A stretch of DNA of 64,000 nt from Bradyrhizobium sp. ISRA430. Lineage in GTDB: Bacteria > Pseudomonadota > Alphaproteobacteria > Rhizobiales > Xanthobacteraceae. Of this stretch, positions 10,477 to 19,814 are shown one piece after another. Within the stretch, counting starts at the first letter, position 1. Each line of letters starts with the position of its first letter. A model generated the notes under the pieces. It was not told where the DNA came from, did no database searches, and saw only the letters and a list, made by a program, of their open reading frames with translations. Location: positions 4,836,001 to 4,900,000 of the forward strand of contig NZ_CP094516.1 of the NCBI RefSeq assembly GCF_029909975.1, read 5' to 3'. The position numbers and the translations under genes were made by a program.

Positions 10477-10998
10477 ATGACCGAATTTGCGAGATTTCTG
10501 CACGCGGACGGACCGCATCCCGAGCACGCCGCGGCACTTCAGCTTTACGGACGGTTCGTCGGCGACTGGGACGCCGAGATCACGGCCCATGCGCCCGATG
10601 GCAACCGGCACGTCGCGCCCGGCGAAATCCATTTCGGCTGGGTGCTCGAAGGGCGCGCCGTCCAGGACGTCTGGATCATCCCGCGCCCTGCCGGCGCGCC
10701 GGCCTTTCCGATCGCGGGCAACTGGTACGGCACGACTTTGCGGGTCTACGATCCAACCATCACGGCCTGGCGGATTGCCTGGTTCGATCTCGGGCGCAGC
10801 GTGTTCCGCCAGCAGATCGGCCGGCCTCGGGGGCCGGATATCGTGCAGGAGGGCACGACCGAGACCGGCGACCTGACGCGCTGGAGCTTTACCGAGATCA
10901 CGGAGGATTCCTTCCACTGGCTCGGTGAGGTCAAGCCGGCCACCGCGCCGGACTGGCGGCTGAACGTCGACGTGAGGGCACGGCGACGCAAGGGCTGA
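10477..10998 (+). CDS. Conserved hypothetical protein (DUF1579/lipocalin-like)
   Basis: Soluble protein of 173 aa with no signal peptide. The pattern FVGDWDAEIT followed by HFGWVLEGRAVQDVW, and alternating beta-type hydrophobicity, suggest a small beta-barrel of the DUF1579 or lipocalin-like kind seen in proteins annotated as heme- or ligand-binding. This is resemblance only. The ATG at 10477 is preceded by AACAGGAG six bases upstream, a strong site. The preceding gene ends 65 bp upstream. Confidence 0.6.
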   Translation: MTEFARFLHADGPHPEHAAALQLYGRFVGDWDAEITAHAPDGNRHVAPGEIHFGWVLEGRAVQDVWIIPRPAGAPAFPIAGNWYGTTLRVYDPTITAWRIAWFDLGRSVFRQQIGRPRGPDIVQEGTTETGDLTRWSFTEITEDSFHWLGEVKPATAPDWRLNVDVRARRRKG

Positions 10999-11114
10999 CG
11001 ACCGCGCCGATATGCCCCGCGATGACGGACGTGGGTTGCGCGGCGCGCGCTGCTGTGCGCGCGGACGAGATGCTAGGCTTCCCGTACAATAATCATAAGG
11101 GGAAGCGAACGCCA

Positions 11115-12167
11115 ATGGCAGCAAGCGGCCTGCCCGCCAACACCAGCGGACTATTCGTCGAACCGCGCGAGGACTGGCTCGCGCAGCATCAGGAAGAGGT
11201 CATCGATCCCTTACGGCCGATCGTCGATCCCCATCATCATCTCTGGAACCGCGGCCAGCGCTACCTGATCGAGGAGATGGCGGCCGACATCGCCTCCGGC
11301 CACAACATCATCGCCACCGTCTATGTCGATTGCCGCTCGATGTATCGCGCGCACGGCCCAGAGGCATTCCGGCCCGTGGGCGAGGTCGAGTTCGCGAACG
11401 GCGTCGCCGCGATGAGCGCAAGCGGCGGCTATGGCAAGGCCGCGATCTGCGCCGGCATCGTCAGCCACGTCAACCTGCTGCTGGGCGATGCGGCGAGACC
11501 GGTGCTGGAGGCGGAGATCGCCGCCGGGAACGGACGCTTCCGCGGAATCCGGCACTCCTCGGCCTGGGACGCGGACCCCGTCGTCGCCGGCATGTATGCG
11601 AACCGGCCGAAGGGATTGTTGCAGGATGCGACCTTCCGTAAGGGCTTTGCCTGCCTTGCGCCCTTGAGCCTGAGCTTCGACGCCTGGCTGTTTCATCCGC
11701 AGATCGGCGAACTGACCGAGCTTGCGCGCGCCTTCCCCGACACCAGGATCGTGCTCGACCATTGCGGCGGCCCGGCCGGCGTCGGCCGATTCGCCGGGCG
11801 GCGCGAGGAGGTGTTTGCGCAATGGCGCACGTCGATCCGCGAGATCGCCAAGTGCGAGAATGTGGTGGTCAAGCTCGGCGGGCTCGCGATGTGCCTGCTC
11901 GGCTATGACTTCCATCTTCGCCCCAAGCCGCCTTCGTCGGAGGAGCTTGCCGCGGCCTGGCGACCCTATATCGAGACCTGCATCGAGGCGTTTGGCGTGG
12001 GGCGCGCGATGTTCGAGAGCAACTTTCCGCCCGACAAGGGCCAGTGCAGCTATCAGGTGATCTTCAATACCTTCAAGCGTATCGCGGCACCACTGAGCGA
12101 GGCCGAGAAGACCGCGCTGTTCTCGCAGACGGCCACAAACTTCTACCGGCTCGAGCTTCCGTCATGA
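11115..12167 (+). CDS. Amidohydrolase family protein (Amidohydro_2)
   Basis: TIM-barrel metal-dependent hydrolase, 350 aa, of the group that includes 2-pyrone-4,6-dicarboxylate lactonase and 4-sulfomuconolactone hydrolase. The N-terminal motif IVDPHHHLWNRG lies near residue 37, the barrel histidine in RIVLDHCGGPAG near 215, and the C-terminal ESNFPPDKGQCSY near 300 supplies the usual aspartate. The ATG at 11115 follows AAGGGGAAGCG. The probable role is hydrolysis of a lactone or cyclic ester; the substrate is unknown. Confidence 0.82.
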   Translation: MAASGLPANTSGLFVEPREDWLAQHQEEVIDPLRPIVDPHHHLWNRGQRYLIEEMAADIASGHNIIATVYVDCRSMYRAHGPEAFRPVGEVEFANGVAAMSASGGYGKAAICAGIVSHVNLLLGDAARPVLEAEIAAGNGRFRGIRHSSAWDADPVVAGMYANRPKGLLQDATFRKGFACLAPLSLSFDAWLFHPQIGELTELARAFPDTRIVLDHCGGPAGVGRFAGRREEVFAQWRTSIREIAKCENVVVKLGGLAMCLLGYDFHLRPKPPSSEELAAAWRPYIETCIEAFGVGRAMFESNFPPDKGQCSYQVIFNTFKRIAAPLSEAEKTALFSQTATNFYRLELPS

Positions 12168-12171
12168 CGTG

Positions 12172-12204
12172 AAGAGGGGCCGGGAGTTCATCCCGGCCCC
12201 TCTT
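12172..12204. terminator. Bidirectional terminator hairpin
   Basis: Perfect 14-bp stem AAGAGGGGCCGGGA with a 5-base loop, between the convergent amidohydrolase and cupin genes. The arms start with AA and end with TT, so it can serve both directions. Confidence 0.75.
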
Positions 12205-12237
12205 CCGTCGCAGTCGCTGGGAAGCGTCTTGGAGAAA

Positions 12238-12693
12238 CTAGCCGGCGCTCATCAGCGTCGCCGGGCGACGCTCGCCGGACGCGAAGAACATCCGCTTGAG
12301 CTTGTTGACGACGCGGACCATGAAGCCGATCAGCACCGGGTTGGTCTTGCGGCAGAAGGCGATCTTCTTGACATAGCCCTCGACATGCCACTTGGCGTGG
12401 GCGCCGTCGCGGAAGAACACCACGTCGCCGACGCCATAGCGCTTCGGCGGCATGCCGTCACTTTCGAGAACAATCGATCCTTCCAGGATCATGATCGTCT
12501 CGTCGAAATCGTAGTACCAGTTGAAGCGCCCTTCGGTGCAGGACCAGATGATGGTCGATGCAGTGCCGTCGCTGCTGGTCGACAGGATGTGCGAGCGCGA
12601 CACCGGATTGCCTTCGATGATCCAGGCCGGGTCGATCGGCCGCAGCTCAAGATCCACATTGCAACTACTGGTTTCGATCAATGCGCGCGACAT
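12238..12693 (-). CDS. Cupin-domain protein (EutQ/Cupin_3-like)
   Basis: Small single-domain cupin, 151 aa. Motif region FNWYYDFDETIMILEGSIVL near residue 60 and YGVGDVVFFRDGAHAKWHV near 90 match the two cupin motifs. The first motif lacks the usual HxH pair, so metal binding may differ. A basic tail (MVRVVNKLKRMFF) follows. The ATG at 12693 is preceded by GGGGAAG; an in-frame TTG at 12705 is possible but unneeded. Function unknown. Confidence 0.75.
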   Translation of the reverse strand: MSRALIETSSCNVDLELRPIDPAWIIEGNPVSRSHILSTSSDGTASTIIWSCTEGRFNWYYDFDETIMILEGSIVLESDGMPPKRYGVGDVVFFRDGAHAKWHVEGYVKKIAFCRKTNPVLIGFMVRVVNKLKRMFFASGERRPATLMSAG

Positions 12694-13107
12694 CGGCTTC
12701 CCCAAGAGATAGACTATACTAGGTGGGTCATCAGGCCCGGATGTTTCAAAAGATGTCCGAGACGCTAGTAGGGGCCTTTTAATTCTTCCTTACGCAGGCT
12801 CGGACAATCAGCCCTAAGTTGCATGTGCGATACGGTTAACGTGCCGACTTGCCTGCAGATTCGTGCATCCGAACACTTCTTCTCCGGGGTGCGACAAAAT
12901 GCGCGTCGCGCTGGCGCTTGGGGCGCTGAAGCTTCGGCATCGTCATGGCCAGGCTTGTCCCGGCCATCCACGCCTTGCCCTGCAGTACAAAGAACGTGGA
13001 TGCCCGGGACAAGCCCGGGCATGACGGCAGTCGCATATGCGATGCCCTGCAGGCAGAGGTGATCAGAGCTCTGGGCTCACACTGATCCAACCAGAACTCA
13101 CCGCGCC
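12694..13107. repeat. Gene-free gap with a palindromic repeat (12941-13028)
   Basis: This stretch separates two leftward genes and holds no supportable gene. At 12941-13028 is a long imperfect inverted repeat: ATGGCCAGGCTTGTCCCGG on the left and GCCCGGGACAAGCCCGGGCA on the right. A related half-copy lies at 57270-57300. I read it as a dispersed intergenic repeat. Confidence 0.65.
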
Positions 13108-14364
13108 TTACTTCGCCCACTCGCCTTTGCGGAACACCGGCACCTTGCTGCCGTCGGCAAGAATGCCGTCGATGTCGGTCTCGGCTGAGCCGATCATCCA
13201 ATCGATATGGATCAGGCTCTGGTTGCCGCCCTGCGCCGCGATCTGCTGCGGCGTGAGCTGCGCGCCATTGACGAAGCACTTCGAATAGCACTGGCCGAGC
13301 GCGATGTGGGAGGCCGCGTTCTCGTCGAACAGCGTGTTGAAGAACAACAGTCCGCTTTGCGAGATCGGCGAGGAGTGCGGCACCAGCGCCACTTCGCCGA
13401 GCCGCCGCGCGCCCTCATCGGTGTCGAGCACCTTGTTCAGTACCTCCTCGCCGCGCGAGGCCTTGGCGTCGACGATCTTGCCGTCCTCGAAGCGCACCGC
13501 GATGTTGTCGATCAGCGTGCCCTGATAGGATAGCGGCTTCGAGCTCACGACATGGCCATAGACCCGTCGGCAATGCGGCGTGGTGAAGACCTCCTCGGTC
13601 GGGATGTTGGCGTTGCAGCTAATACCGTTCTTGGAGAGCGAGGCACCGCCCTCCCACTCATGGCCGTCGGCAAGGCCGATGGTGAGGTCGGTGCCCGGTC
13701 CGGTATACTGCAGCGCGCGGAAACGTTTGGCGTTGAGCCAGTTGGTGCGCTCACGCAGCACCGCATTGTGGTTCGCCCAGTTCGCGATCGCATCCTCACG
13801 GTCGACGCGGGAGGCGGCGAAGATCGCATCCGCGAGTCTGCCGACCGCGACCTCCTCGGAGTCGCCAGGGAACACCTGCTTCGCCCAGGACGGGCTCGGA
13901 TAGGCGATGATGTTCCAGTTGGTGTCGAAATTGACGATCTTTTCCAGCGCCGGCTGATAAGCCATCGAATTGGCCTTGCTGGCGCGCGCGACCTTGGCGG
14001 GATCCTCGCCCGACAGCAGCATCGGATTGTCGCCGACGATGGCGAGCCGCGCGGTGTTGTCGGAGAACGCCTTGGCCATGCCCTCATAGAGCCAGCCGGC
14101 GGCGCGATCGAAGCTGTTGTCGTGGCCATGACGGTAGCGCGCCAGCGTCATCTCTTCATCCGACAGGATCGGCGTGACGATGCCGGCGCCGGCCTTGTAG
14201 GCGTGCACGGCGATCCGCCGCACCAGGGGCAGCGCGATCGCCGGCGCCGTCAAGAGAAGATCCTGTCCCGGCCGCAAGCCCAGGCCCACCTTCACCGCCA
14301 CCTCGGCCAGCCGGTCGAGTTTCGCGGGATCGATGGGAGTGGCGGAATTGCGGTGATCGGTCAT
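13108..14364 (-). CDS. M29-family aminopeptidase
   Basis: Thermophilic-metalloprotease-type (M29) aminopeptidase, 418 aa, cytoplasmic. Family features: the N-terminal LAEVAVKVGLGLRPGQDLLL; central NIPTEEVFTTPHCRRVYGHV carrying a metal-ligand glutamate; and C-terminal ASHIALGQCYSK followed by HIDWMIGS. These supply the Glu/His/Asp set for a two-metal site. The ATG at 14364 is preceded by AGAGGA. It removes N-terminal amino acids from peptides. Not obviously coupled to its neighbours. Confidence 0.9.
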   Translation of the reverse strand: MTDHRNSATPIDPAKLDRLAEVAVKVGLGLRPGQDLLLTAPAIALPLVRRIAVHAYKAGAGIVTPILSDEEMTLARYRHGHDNSFDRAAGWLYEGMAKAFSDNTARLAIVGDNPMLLSGEDPAKVARASKANSMAYQPALEKIVNFDTNWNIIAYPSPSWAKQVFPGDSEEVAVGRLADAIFAASRVDREDAIANWANHNAVLRERTNWLNAKRFRALQYTGPGTDLTIGLADGHEWEGGASLSKNGISCNANIPTEEVFTTPHCRRVYGHVVSSKPLSYQGTLIDNIAVRFEDGKIVDAKASRGEEVLNKVLDTDEGARRLGEVALVPHSSPISQSGLLFFNTLFDENAASHIALGQCYSKCFVNGAQLTPQQIAAQGGNQSLIHIDWMIGSAETDIDGILADGSKVPVFRKGEWAK

Positions 14365-14475
14365 GCGGAATCCTCTGTAAGGGTCACTGTCTCATCTAAG
14401 TCTAGCATCGCGAGGCACAATAGCGCGAGCGTCTTGCGCCCCCTGAAAGATACGGAGTTTCACGCATCCTGGTTT

Positions 14476-15837
14476 TCAACGCGTTGACGATTTCAGCACC
14501 CGATCCACCATGGCCGGCGCGAGGCCAAGGTAATTTTTCGGTGAGGTGAGCGCCTCGATGGCGGCGCGGTCGATCCTGCTCGAAATGCGCGGATCGGCCG
14601 AGAGCGCATCCGCAAGGCCCAAGCACTTCTCATTGGCGAGCCGGCAGGCGTCATAGACGACGTCATGTGCCTCCTGCCGGCCGATCTGCGGGGCCAGTCC
14701 CATCATCACCGCCTCCGCCACGATCAGGCCGCGGCTGATGGCCAGATTGTCATCCATCTTCTTTTCATCCACGATGAGACCCGCAAGCGCAAACTTCGCC
14801 TGATGCAACGCGCCCGCGGTCAGCACGAAGCTTTCCGGGATTGCCATCCACTCGGCGTGCCAGGGACCGGTGGCGCGCTCGAAATCCTGCACCATTGCAT
14901 CTAACATCAGGCCGGCATGCTGGCGCACCGCCTTGGAGGCGGCGAGCATCAGTTCGGAGGAGATCGGGTTGCGTTTCTGCGGCATGGTCGAGGACGCGCC
15001 GCGCCCCTTGACGAAGGGCTCGTAGACTTCGGCGAACTCGGTCGAGGCCATGATCATGATGTCGAGCGCGATCTTGCCGAGCGAGCCGGTGACGAGCGCC
15101 AGGAAATTCACGGCCTCCGCAAAACCGTCGCGGGCGACGTGCCAGGTCGAGGCGGGAACGCCGAGCTTCAGCTCGGCGCAGAGCGCCTCCTGCACCTCGA
15201 AACCCTTGTCTCCGAGCGAGGCCAGCGTACCGGCGGCGCCGGCGAACTGGCCGACCAGGACGCGCGGCTTGAGCTGCGCCAGCCGTTCGGCGTGGCGATC
15301 GAACATGGCGAGCCAGATCGCAGCCTTGTAGCCGAACGTCACCGGCAGCGCCTGCTGCAGATGGGTGCGGCCCGCCATCGGCGTATCGCGGTAACGTTTT
15401 GACAGATTCGCGAGGATGCCGCGCAATTCGGCGATGTCCTGACCGATGATCTCGAACGCGGCACGTAGTTGCAGGACCACAGCGGTGTCCATGATGTCCT
15501 GGGTGGTCGCGCCCCAATGCACGTAGCGGCCGGCATCGCCGCACTGCTCCACCATCTGATGCACCAGCGGCAGGATCGGATAGCCGACGATGTCGGTCTC
15601 TTGCCGCAACAGATCGAAATCGAGTGCGGCAACGTTGGTCCGCGCCGCGATCGCCTCGGCCGCATCTTGCGGAATCACGCCGCATTTGGCTTCTGCCTTC
15701 GCCAGCGCCACCTCGACCTCGACATAGCGTGAGACCAGCGCGAGATCCGAAAACACCTCCCGCATCCCCGGCGTGCCGAAGGCATCGCGGAACAGGATGG
15801 AATCGAGCACGGTCGTGGAGGTCGGAAAGGCGGGCAT
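14476..15837 (-). CDS. Fumarase/aspartase superfamily lyase (PcaB/adenylosuccinate lyase-like)
   Basis: Lyase or cycloisomerase of 453 aa. The superfamily signature GRGASSTMPQKRNPISSE lies near residue 280, and the catalytic region HWGATTQDIMDTAVVLQLR near 107. Overall it resembles class II 3-carboxy-cis,cis-muconate cycloisomerases and adenylosuccinate lyase-family proteins. No other protocatechuate-pathway gene is adjacent, so I do not assign pcaB. The ATG at 15837 begins MPAFPTSTTVLDSILF. Confidence 0.85.
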   Translation of the reverse strand: MPAFPTSTTVLDSILFRDAFGTPGMREVFSDLALVSRYVEVEVALAKAEAKCGVIPQDAAEAIAARTNVAALDFDLLRQETDIVGYPILPLVHQMVEQCGDAGRYVHWGATTQDIMDTAVVLQLRAAFEIIGQDIAELRGILANLSKRYRDTPMAGRTHLQQALPVTFGYKAAIWLAMFDRHAERLAQLKPRVLVGQFAGAAGTLASLGDKGFEVQEALCAELKLGVPASTWHVARDGFAEAVNFLALVTGSLGKIALDIMIMASTEFAEVYEPFVKGRGASSTMPQKRNPISSELMLAASKAVRQHAGLMLDAMVQDFERATGPWHAEWMAIPESFVLTAGALHQAKFALAGLIVDEKKMDDNLAISRGLIVAEAVMMGLAPQIGRQEAHDVVYDACRLANEKCLGLADALSADPRISSRIDRAAIEALTSPKNYLGLAPAMVDRVLKSSTR

Positions 15838-16408
15838 CGGCGCTTCTTCGTGGTTGGTGTGTTGTGTACGGCCTCAGCTTACGCAGGCCGCGCCGTTCGG
15901 CAATCGACATTCGCCGTTCGCCGCATACTCTCGTCGTTCGGTACTCCTACCGTCCGGCTTTCGCCAGGACGACATTGGGGAGGTGTCTCGCGCTGCCTCA
16001 ACGCCGTCATTGCGAGGATCTCGCGACAAAATTGCGCAGCAATTTTGCGCTGAAGCGACGAAGCAATCCAGAGTCTCTCCGCGTAGTGCGTAGCGGTTCG
16101 CGCCGGGCCAGCGGCACTCCCAGCGTGCGGCGGGCTGCCGCGGCATCGTAGGCTTGCTCCAGCAGCGCAGCATTGTCTGCGATGATTTACATAGCCTGAC
16201 GCTCGCGCGATTGATCGAATCGCTCCAAACAATTCGAACCGAACCGCCACATTCCCTTCGAGGTTGTATCCCTATCCGCAAATGGCATGGCAGGCATCCC
16301 GCAATTGGATGAACCGACCATGCCGTTCAATGGACTTACAGACTTCAAGCCGGAATCCATTTTGACATTTCATTTTCTTGATTTTGTCGTGAGGCCAGAG
16401 ATTTCGAC
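15838..16408. repeat. Gene-free gap carrying two dispersed repeats
   Basis: About 570 bp with no supportable gene. At 15955-15973 is one arm of a repeat (GGCTTTCGCCAGGACGAC) that recurs at 53455-53570. At 16006-16073 is a second element bounded by GTCATTGCGAGGATC and GAAGCAATCC. Inside it is a perfect hairpin, AAAATTGC-gca-GCAATTTT at 16028-16046. Both look like dispersed REP-type elements. Confidence 0.6.
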
Positions 16409-17968
16409 GTGCAGTTTGTGTTCAGGGACCACCTTCTCGACACCGATCGGCGTGAGCTGAGCCGCGAGCAGGTTCCCGTTTCCGTGGAGCCGCAGGTTTT
16501 CGACCTCGTCGTCCACCTCATGGAAAATCGTGACCGGGTCGTCAGCAAGGACGAGCTGATCGACAAGATTTGGCACGGACGCCTCGTCTCCGAGTCCACC
16601 CTGACCAGCCGGATCAACGCGGCCCGCAAGGCGATCGGCGATGACGGCGCGAGCCAGGCGCTGATCCGCACCGTGGCCCGCAAGGGCTTTCGCTTCGTCG
16701 GCGACGTCGCGACGAAGACCGCGGCTGCTGCGTTGGAACCCGGCCGGGAACCTGGACAGACGCAGGCTGCGCCGGCTCTGCCCGACCGGCCCGCGATCGC
16801 CGTGCTGCCTTTCACCAACATGAGCGGCGACCGCGAGCAAGACTATTTTTCCGACGGGATCAGCGAGGACATCATCACCGCGCTGTCGAAGCTGCGCTGG
16901 TTCTTCGTCGTCGCGCGCAACTCGTCCTTCGTCTACAAGGGCCGCGCCGTGCACATCCACGAGATCGCGCGCGAGCTCGGCGTGCGCTACGTGGTCGAAG
17001 GCAGCGTACGGCGTAGCGGCGAGCGCTTACGCATCTCGGCGCAGCTCAACGACGTCTCGACCGGCAGCCATCTCTGGGCCGAGCGTTACGACCGGGGCCT
17101 TGCCGACGTCTTCGCCGTGCAGGACGAGATTACCGAGGCGATCGTCGCCGCGATCGAGCCGCAGCTCTATGCCGCCGAAAGCTTTCGCGCGCAGCAGAAG
17201 CCGCCGGGCAGCCTGGACGCCTGGGACCTCCTGATGCGCGCGCTGTCGCACTACTGGCGCATCACGCGCGAGGACAATGAGGCCGCGCAGACGTTGCTCG
17301 CCAAGGCGAGCGCGATCGATCCGGCCTATGGCAAGGCACTCGGTCTGCTCGCGACCAGCCACATTTTCGGCGCGCACATGGGCTGGGCCGACATGGAGGC
17401 AACCATCCCGGTCGCCGAGCACGCCGCGCTGGCGGCCGTTGCGGCAGATCGCGACGATCCCTGGGCCCATCACGGCCTTGCCTACACCTACCTGTTCCGC
17501 CGCCGCTTCGACGACGCGCTGGCGGAGTTCGAGCTGGCGCTGCAGCTCAACCCGAATTTCGCGATGTCGTATGCGTTTTACGGCGTCACGCTGTGTTATG
17601 CCGGCCGCTGGCAGGAGGGCGATGCCGCCGCCCGACGCGCGCTGCGGCTGAGCCCGCGCGACCCGTTCGCAGCGATCTATTGCGGCGTTGCCGCCTACGC
17701 CCAGTTCATCGGACGCAACTATGACGAGGCCGTGCAAATGGCGCGCGAGTCGCTCAGGCAGCGCGGCGATTTCGTCGGCGCGCACCGTGTGCTCACCGCC
17801 TCAGCCGGCATGCTTGGCAATCGCGAGCTCGCCGCCTCCGCACTGCAGGGACTGCGCCGCGCCCAGCCGAATATCTCGCTCGGCTGGATCATGAACGAAC
17901 TCCCGATGCAGAAAGACGAGGACCGCAAGCACTATCTCGAAGGATTCCGGCGCGCGGGGATGAAGTGA
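16409..17968 (+). CDS. Winged-helix/TolB-N/TPR regulator, copy 1
   Basis: Protein of 519 aa in three parts. Residues 1-100 are an OmpR-type winged helix (EPQVFDLVVHLMENRDRVVS, then TVARKGFRFVGDV). Residues about 130-245 are the adenylate-cyclase-associated TolB-N-like domain (AIAVLPFTNMS, YFSDGISEDIITALSKLRW). The rest is TPR repeats ending YLEGFRRAGMK. There is no cyclase catalytic domain, receiver domain or membrane segment. The start is GTG at 16409, like its paralogue at 20951. Likely a DNA-binding regulator; the target is unknown. Confidence 0.82.
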   Translation: MQFVFRDHLLDTDRRELSREQVPVSVEPQVFDLVVHLMENRDRVVSKDELIDKIWHGRLVSESTLTSRINAARKAIGDDGASQALIRTVARKGFRFVGDVATKTAAAALEPGREPGQTQAAPALPDRPAIAVLPFTNMSGDREQDYFSDGISEDIITALSKLRWFFVVARNSSFVYKGRAVHIHEIARELGVRYVVEGSVRRSGERLRISAQLNDVSTGSHLWAERYDRGLADVFAVQDEITEAIVAAIEPQLYAAESFRAQQKPPGSLDAWDLLMRALSHYWRITREDNEAAQTLLAKASAIDPAYGKALGLLATSHIFGAHMGWADMEATIPVAEHAALAAVAADRDDPWAHHGLAYTYLFRRRFDDALAEFELALQLNPNFAMSYAFYGVTLCYAGRWQEGDAAARRALRLSPRDPFAAIYCGVAAYAQFIGRNYDEAVQMARESLRQRGDFVGAHRVLTASAGMLGNRELAASALQGLRRAQPNISLGWIMNELPMQKDEDRKHYLEGFRRAGMK

Positions 17969-18241
17969 AAGCGATCCCGCCGCCGCTGACGGTGCACCCT
18001 CTCCCCTTGTGGGAGAGGGTGGATTCGATGCGAAGCATCGAAGCCGGGTGAGGGGTCTCTCTCCGGGCGTCACCCTTTCAAGTGCGCGGAGAGAGACCCC
18101 TCATCCGGCGCTTCGCGCCACCTTCTCCCACAAGGGGCCTGTTGCGCTACTGGCTTTTGAGGCCGAGACAGGTCAGGGGAGAAGCTGGTTGCCGGGGTAG
18201 CGGGCCGACGAAGGGGTCGGCTGGTGCCCTCGGCGGGCGGC

Positions 18242-19201
18242 TCAGGCTGTGATCGCAGCCCATTTCCTCATGTTGAACGCGATGGAGGCGAGCAGGACTT
18301 GCCCGCTTGCTTTGGCAAGACCGACATAACGGATGCAGGTCAGTCGCATGCGGCGTTTGAGGGTGGCGAAGGTGGTCTCCACCGTTGCCCGTCGTCGGGC
18401 GATGAGAAGGTTGTAGCGTTTGAGCCTCGGCGGCAGCTCCGGGTGATGCCTGTTGGGACGACGTGCGATGCGGGGCTTTTTGCCTTCAGCTTTCAGCCGG
18501 GCCCGCCTGGCATGGGTGTCATAGGCGGCATCGGCCCACACCACGGCTTCGTCGCCGCGGATCAGATCGTCCGCAGGCGTCGTGTCGTTGATATTGGCGG
18601 GCGTGGTCAGCACCGACCGGATCAGGCCGGAGCCCTCATCGACACCCATGTGAGCCTTGTAACCGAAGGTCGAGCCGCTTTTGCCTTGCCGCTTGGCAAA
18701 CCGGGCATCGGGATCCTTCGACGGCTGTTCTTGCGTCGGAGGCGCTGACACCGCCTGGATCAATGTCGCATCCAGCATCGTGCCGCGCTTCAGGATGACA
18801 CCAGCATTCTCAAGCTGACGATCGAGCTCACCAAACAGCTTGTCCAGCAGCCCTTGCTCAACAAGCTGGTTCCGGAAGCGGTTCAGGACCGTGTGATCAG
18901 GCGTCGCATCTTCGAGACTGAGACCCACGAAGCGCTTGAACGACAAGCGGTCCCCCAGCGCCTCCTCGAGCTCGCGCTCCGAAAGACCATAGAGCGACTG
19001 CAACAGCAGCGCGCGAAACAGCACCAGCACCGGATAGCCCGGGCGGCCAGGGCTTCCTTCATCCCGCAAATGCGCCATCAGCTTCTCGAACCGGTACCAT
19101 TTGACCAAGCTCGACAACCGATCCAGCGCCGCATTGGCACCGGCTCCCTTCGGCAGCCACGCCTCAATAAAACTCGGCTGCCCCGTCTGCTTCACCGCCA
19201 T
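18242..19201 (-). CDS. IS5-family transposase, intact
   Basis: DDE transposase of 319 aa. The N-terminal DUF772-type domain contains YPVLVLFRALLLQSLYGLSE. Catalytic residues are visible in GTMLDATLIQA (first D), VVWADAAYDTH (second D) and RATVETTFATLKRRM (E with the K/R seven residues later). No frameshift or early stop is seen, so it is probably active. The ATG is at 19201. Confidence 0.93.
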   Translation of the reverse strand: MAVKQTGQPSFIEAWLPKGAGANAALDRLSSLVKWYRFEKLMAHLRDEGSPGRPGYPVLVLFRALLLQSLYGLSERELEEALGDRLSFKRFVGLSLEDATPDHTVLNRFRNQLVEQGLLDKLFGELDRQLENAGVILKRGTMLDATLIQAVSAPPTQEQPSKDPDARFAKRQGKSGSTFGYKAHMGVDEGSGLIRSVLTTPANINDTTPADDLIRGDEAVVWADAAYDTHARRARLKAEGKKPRIARRPNRHHPELPPRLKRYNLLIARRRATVETTFATLKRRMRLTCIRYVGLAKASGQVLLASIAFNMRKWAAITA

Positions 19202-19223
19202 CGTCAGTCCTCCAGGGCTCTGC

Positions 19224-19297
19224 CCTACAGAATCACAGTCGTGGGATTACGCAACAGGCCCCTACAGAATCACAGTCGTGGGATTACGCAACAGGCC
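19224..19297. repeat. 37-bp perfect tandem duplication at the IS right end
   Basis: Two identical 37-bp copies, 19224-19260 and 19261-19297. Each starts CCTACAGAATCACAGTCGTG and ends GCAACAGGCC, so the element has two consecutive copies of its right terminal repeat. Confidence 0.95.
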
Positions 19298-19351
19298 CAC
19301 AAGGGGAGAAGGGATCGCAGCGTGCGCTTGGCTACTCCTGCGCGGTCTCGC

Positions 19352-19774
19352 CTACTCCTGCATCATCTCGCCGCTGCCGCCGAACTCGGCGGGAAAGTCC
19401 TTCAGCTTGGGCAGGCCGTCGCGCATCGGCAGCACCGTCTCGGCATAGTTGACGTGGACGGCGGGCGCGAAGGTGAGCGTGGGGATGGTGGCGGCGAACA
19501 CGTCGATCATGTCGAGCGGCGGGTGATTGGTCATGAGATGACCGCCGCACTTCTTGCAATATTTGCGCTGGCTGAGCGGCGTCTTGGCGTAGGTCTCGAC
19601 ATGCTCGGCGCCAGCCGTGATGCGCACGGCTTCCGGCTTCCACAGGCTGAAGGCGTTCACGGGTCCGCCCGACCACGAGCGGCAGGAGCGGCAGTGGCAA
19701 TAGCCCATCGCCTCCGGCGCGCCCGTGACCTCGACCGTGACGGCGCCACAGAAGCAATTTCCGACATGTTTCAT
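19352..19774 (-). CDS. GFA-family (CENP-V/GFA) zinc-binding protein
   Basis: Protein of 140 aa of the glutathione-dependent formaldehyde-activating-enzyme fold. Zinc-ligand cysteines are seen in NCFCGAV (residues 7 and 9), YCHCRSCRSW near 26-31, and KYCKKCGGH near 73-76. Members bind two zinc ions; most have no proven formaldehyde role. The ATG at 19774 is preceded by AAGGAGAG. It lies between the IS and a palindromic repeat. Confidence 0.88.
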   Translation of the reverse strand: MKHVGNCFCGAVTVEVTGAPEAMGYCHCRSCRSWSGGPVNAFSLWKPEAVRITAGAEHVETYAKTPLSQRKYCKKCGGHLMTNHPPLDMIDVFAATIPTLTFAPAVHVNYAETVLPMRDGLPKLKDFPAEFGGSGEMMQE

Positions 19775-19814
19775 TGGGGTTCTCTCCTTGTGAAAATGAA
19801 ATTTGGCGAGGCGG

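Larger units (their letters stand above)
18136..19297 (-). mobile_element. IS5-family insertion sequence
   Basis: About 1.16 kb element with one transposase gene. The terminal inverted repeats begin GGCCTGTTGCG on both ends. Host sequence CCCACAAGGGG is present on both sides (18127-18137 and 19296-19306). Because the ends share G/C bases with the flank, the target duplication could be 7 to 11 bp. A 37-bp segment including the right inverted repeat is tandemly duplicated at 19224-19260 and 19261-19297. Confidence 0.9.
17996..19306. repeat. CTCTCCCC-family repeat interrupted by the IS
   Basis: The left part (17996-18137) holds CTCTCCCCTTGTGGGAGAGG and its inverted partner ending CTTCTCCCACAAGGGG. 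The element resumes after the IS as CCCACAAGGGGAGAAGGG at 19296-19313. Removing the IS and one copy of the shared flank restores a continuous repeat arm. Confidence 0.75.

Noticed and set aside
15874-16281. Minus-strand frame of 135 codons in the gap before the regulator
   Set aside because: It runs through dispersed repeats and has no ribosome site or recognisable pattern.
19224-19297. Start of a CRISPR-like array
   Set aside because: There are only two units, directly abutting with no spacers, and they coincide with the IS right end.
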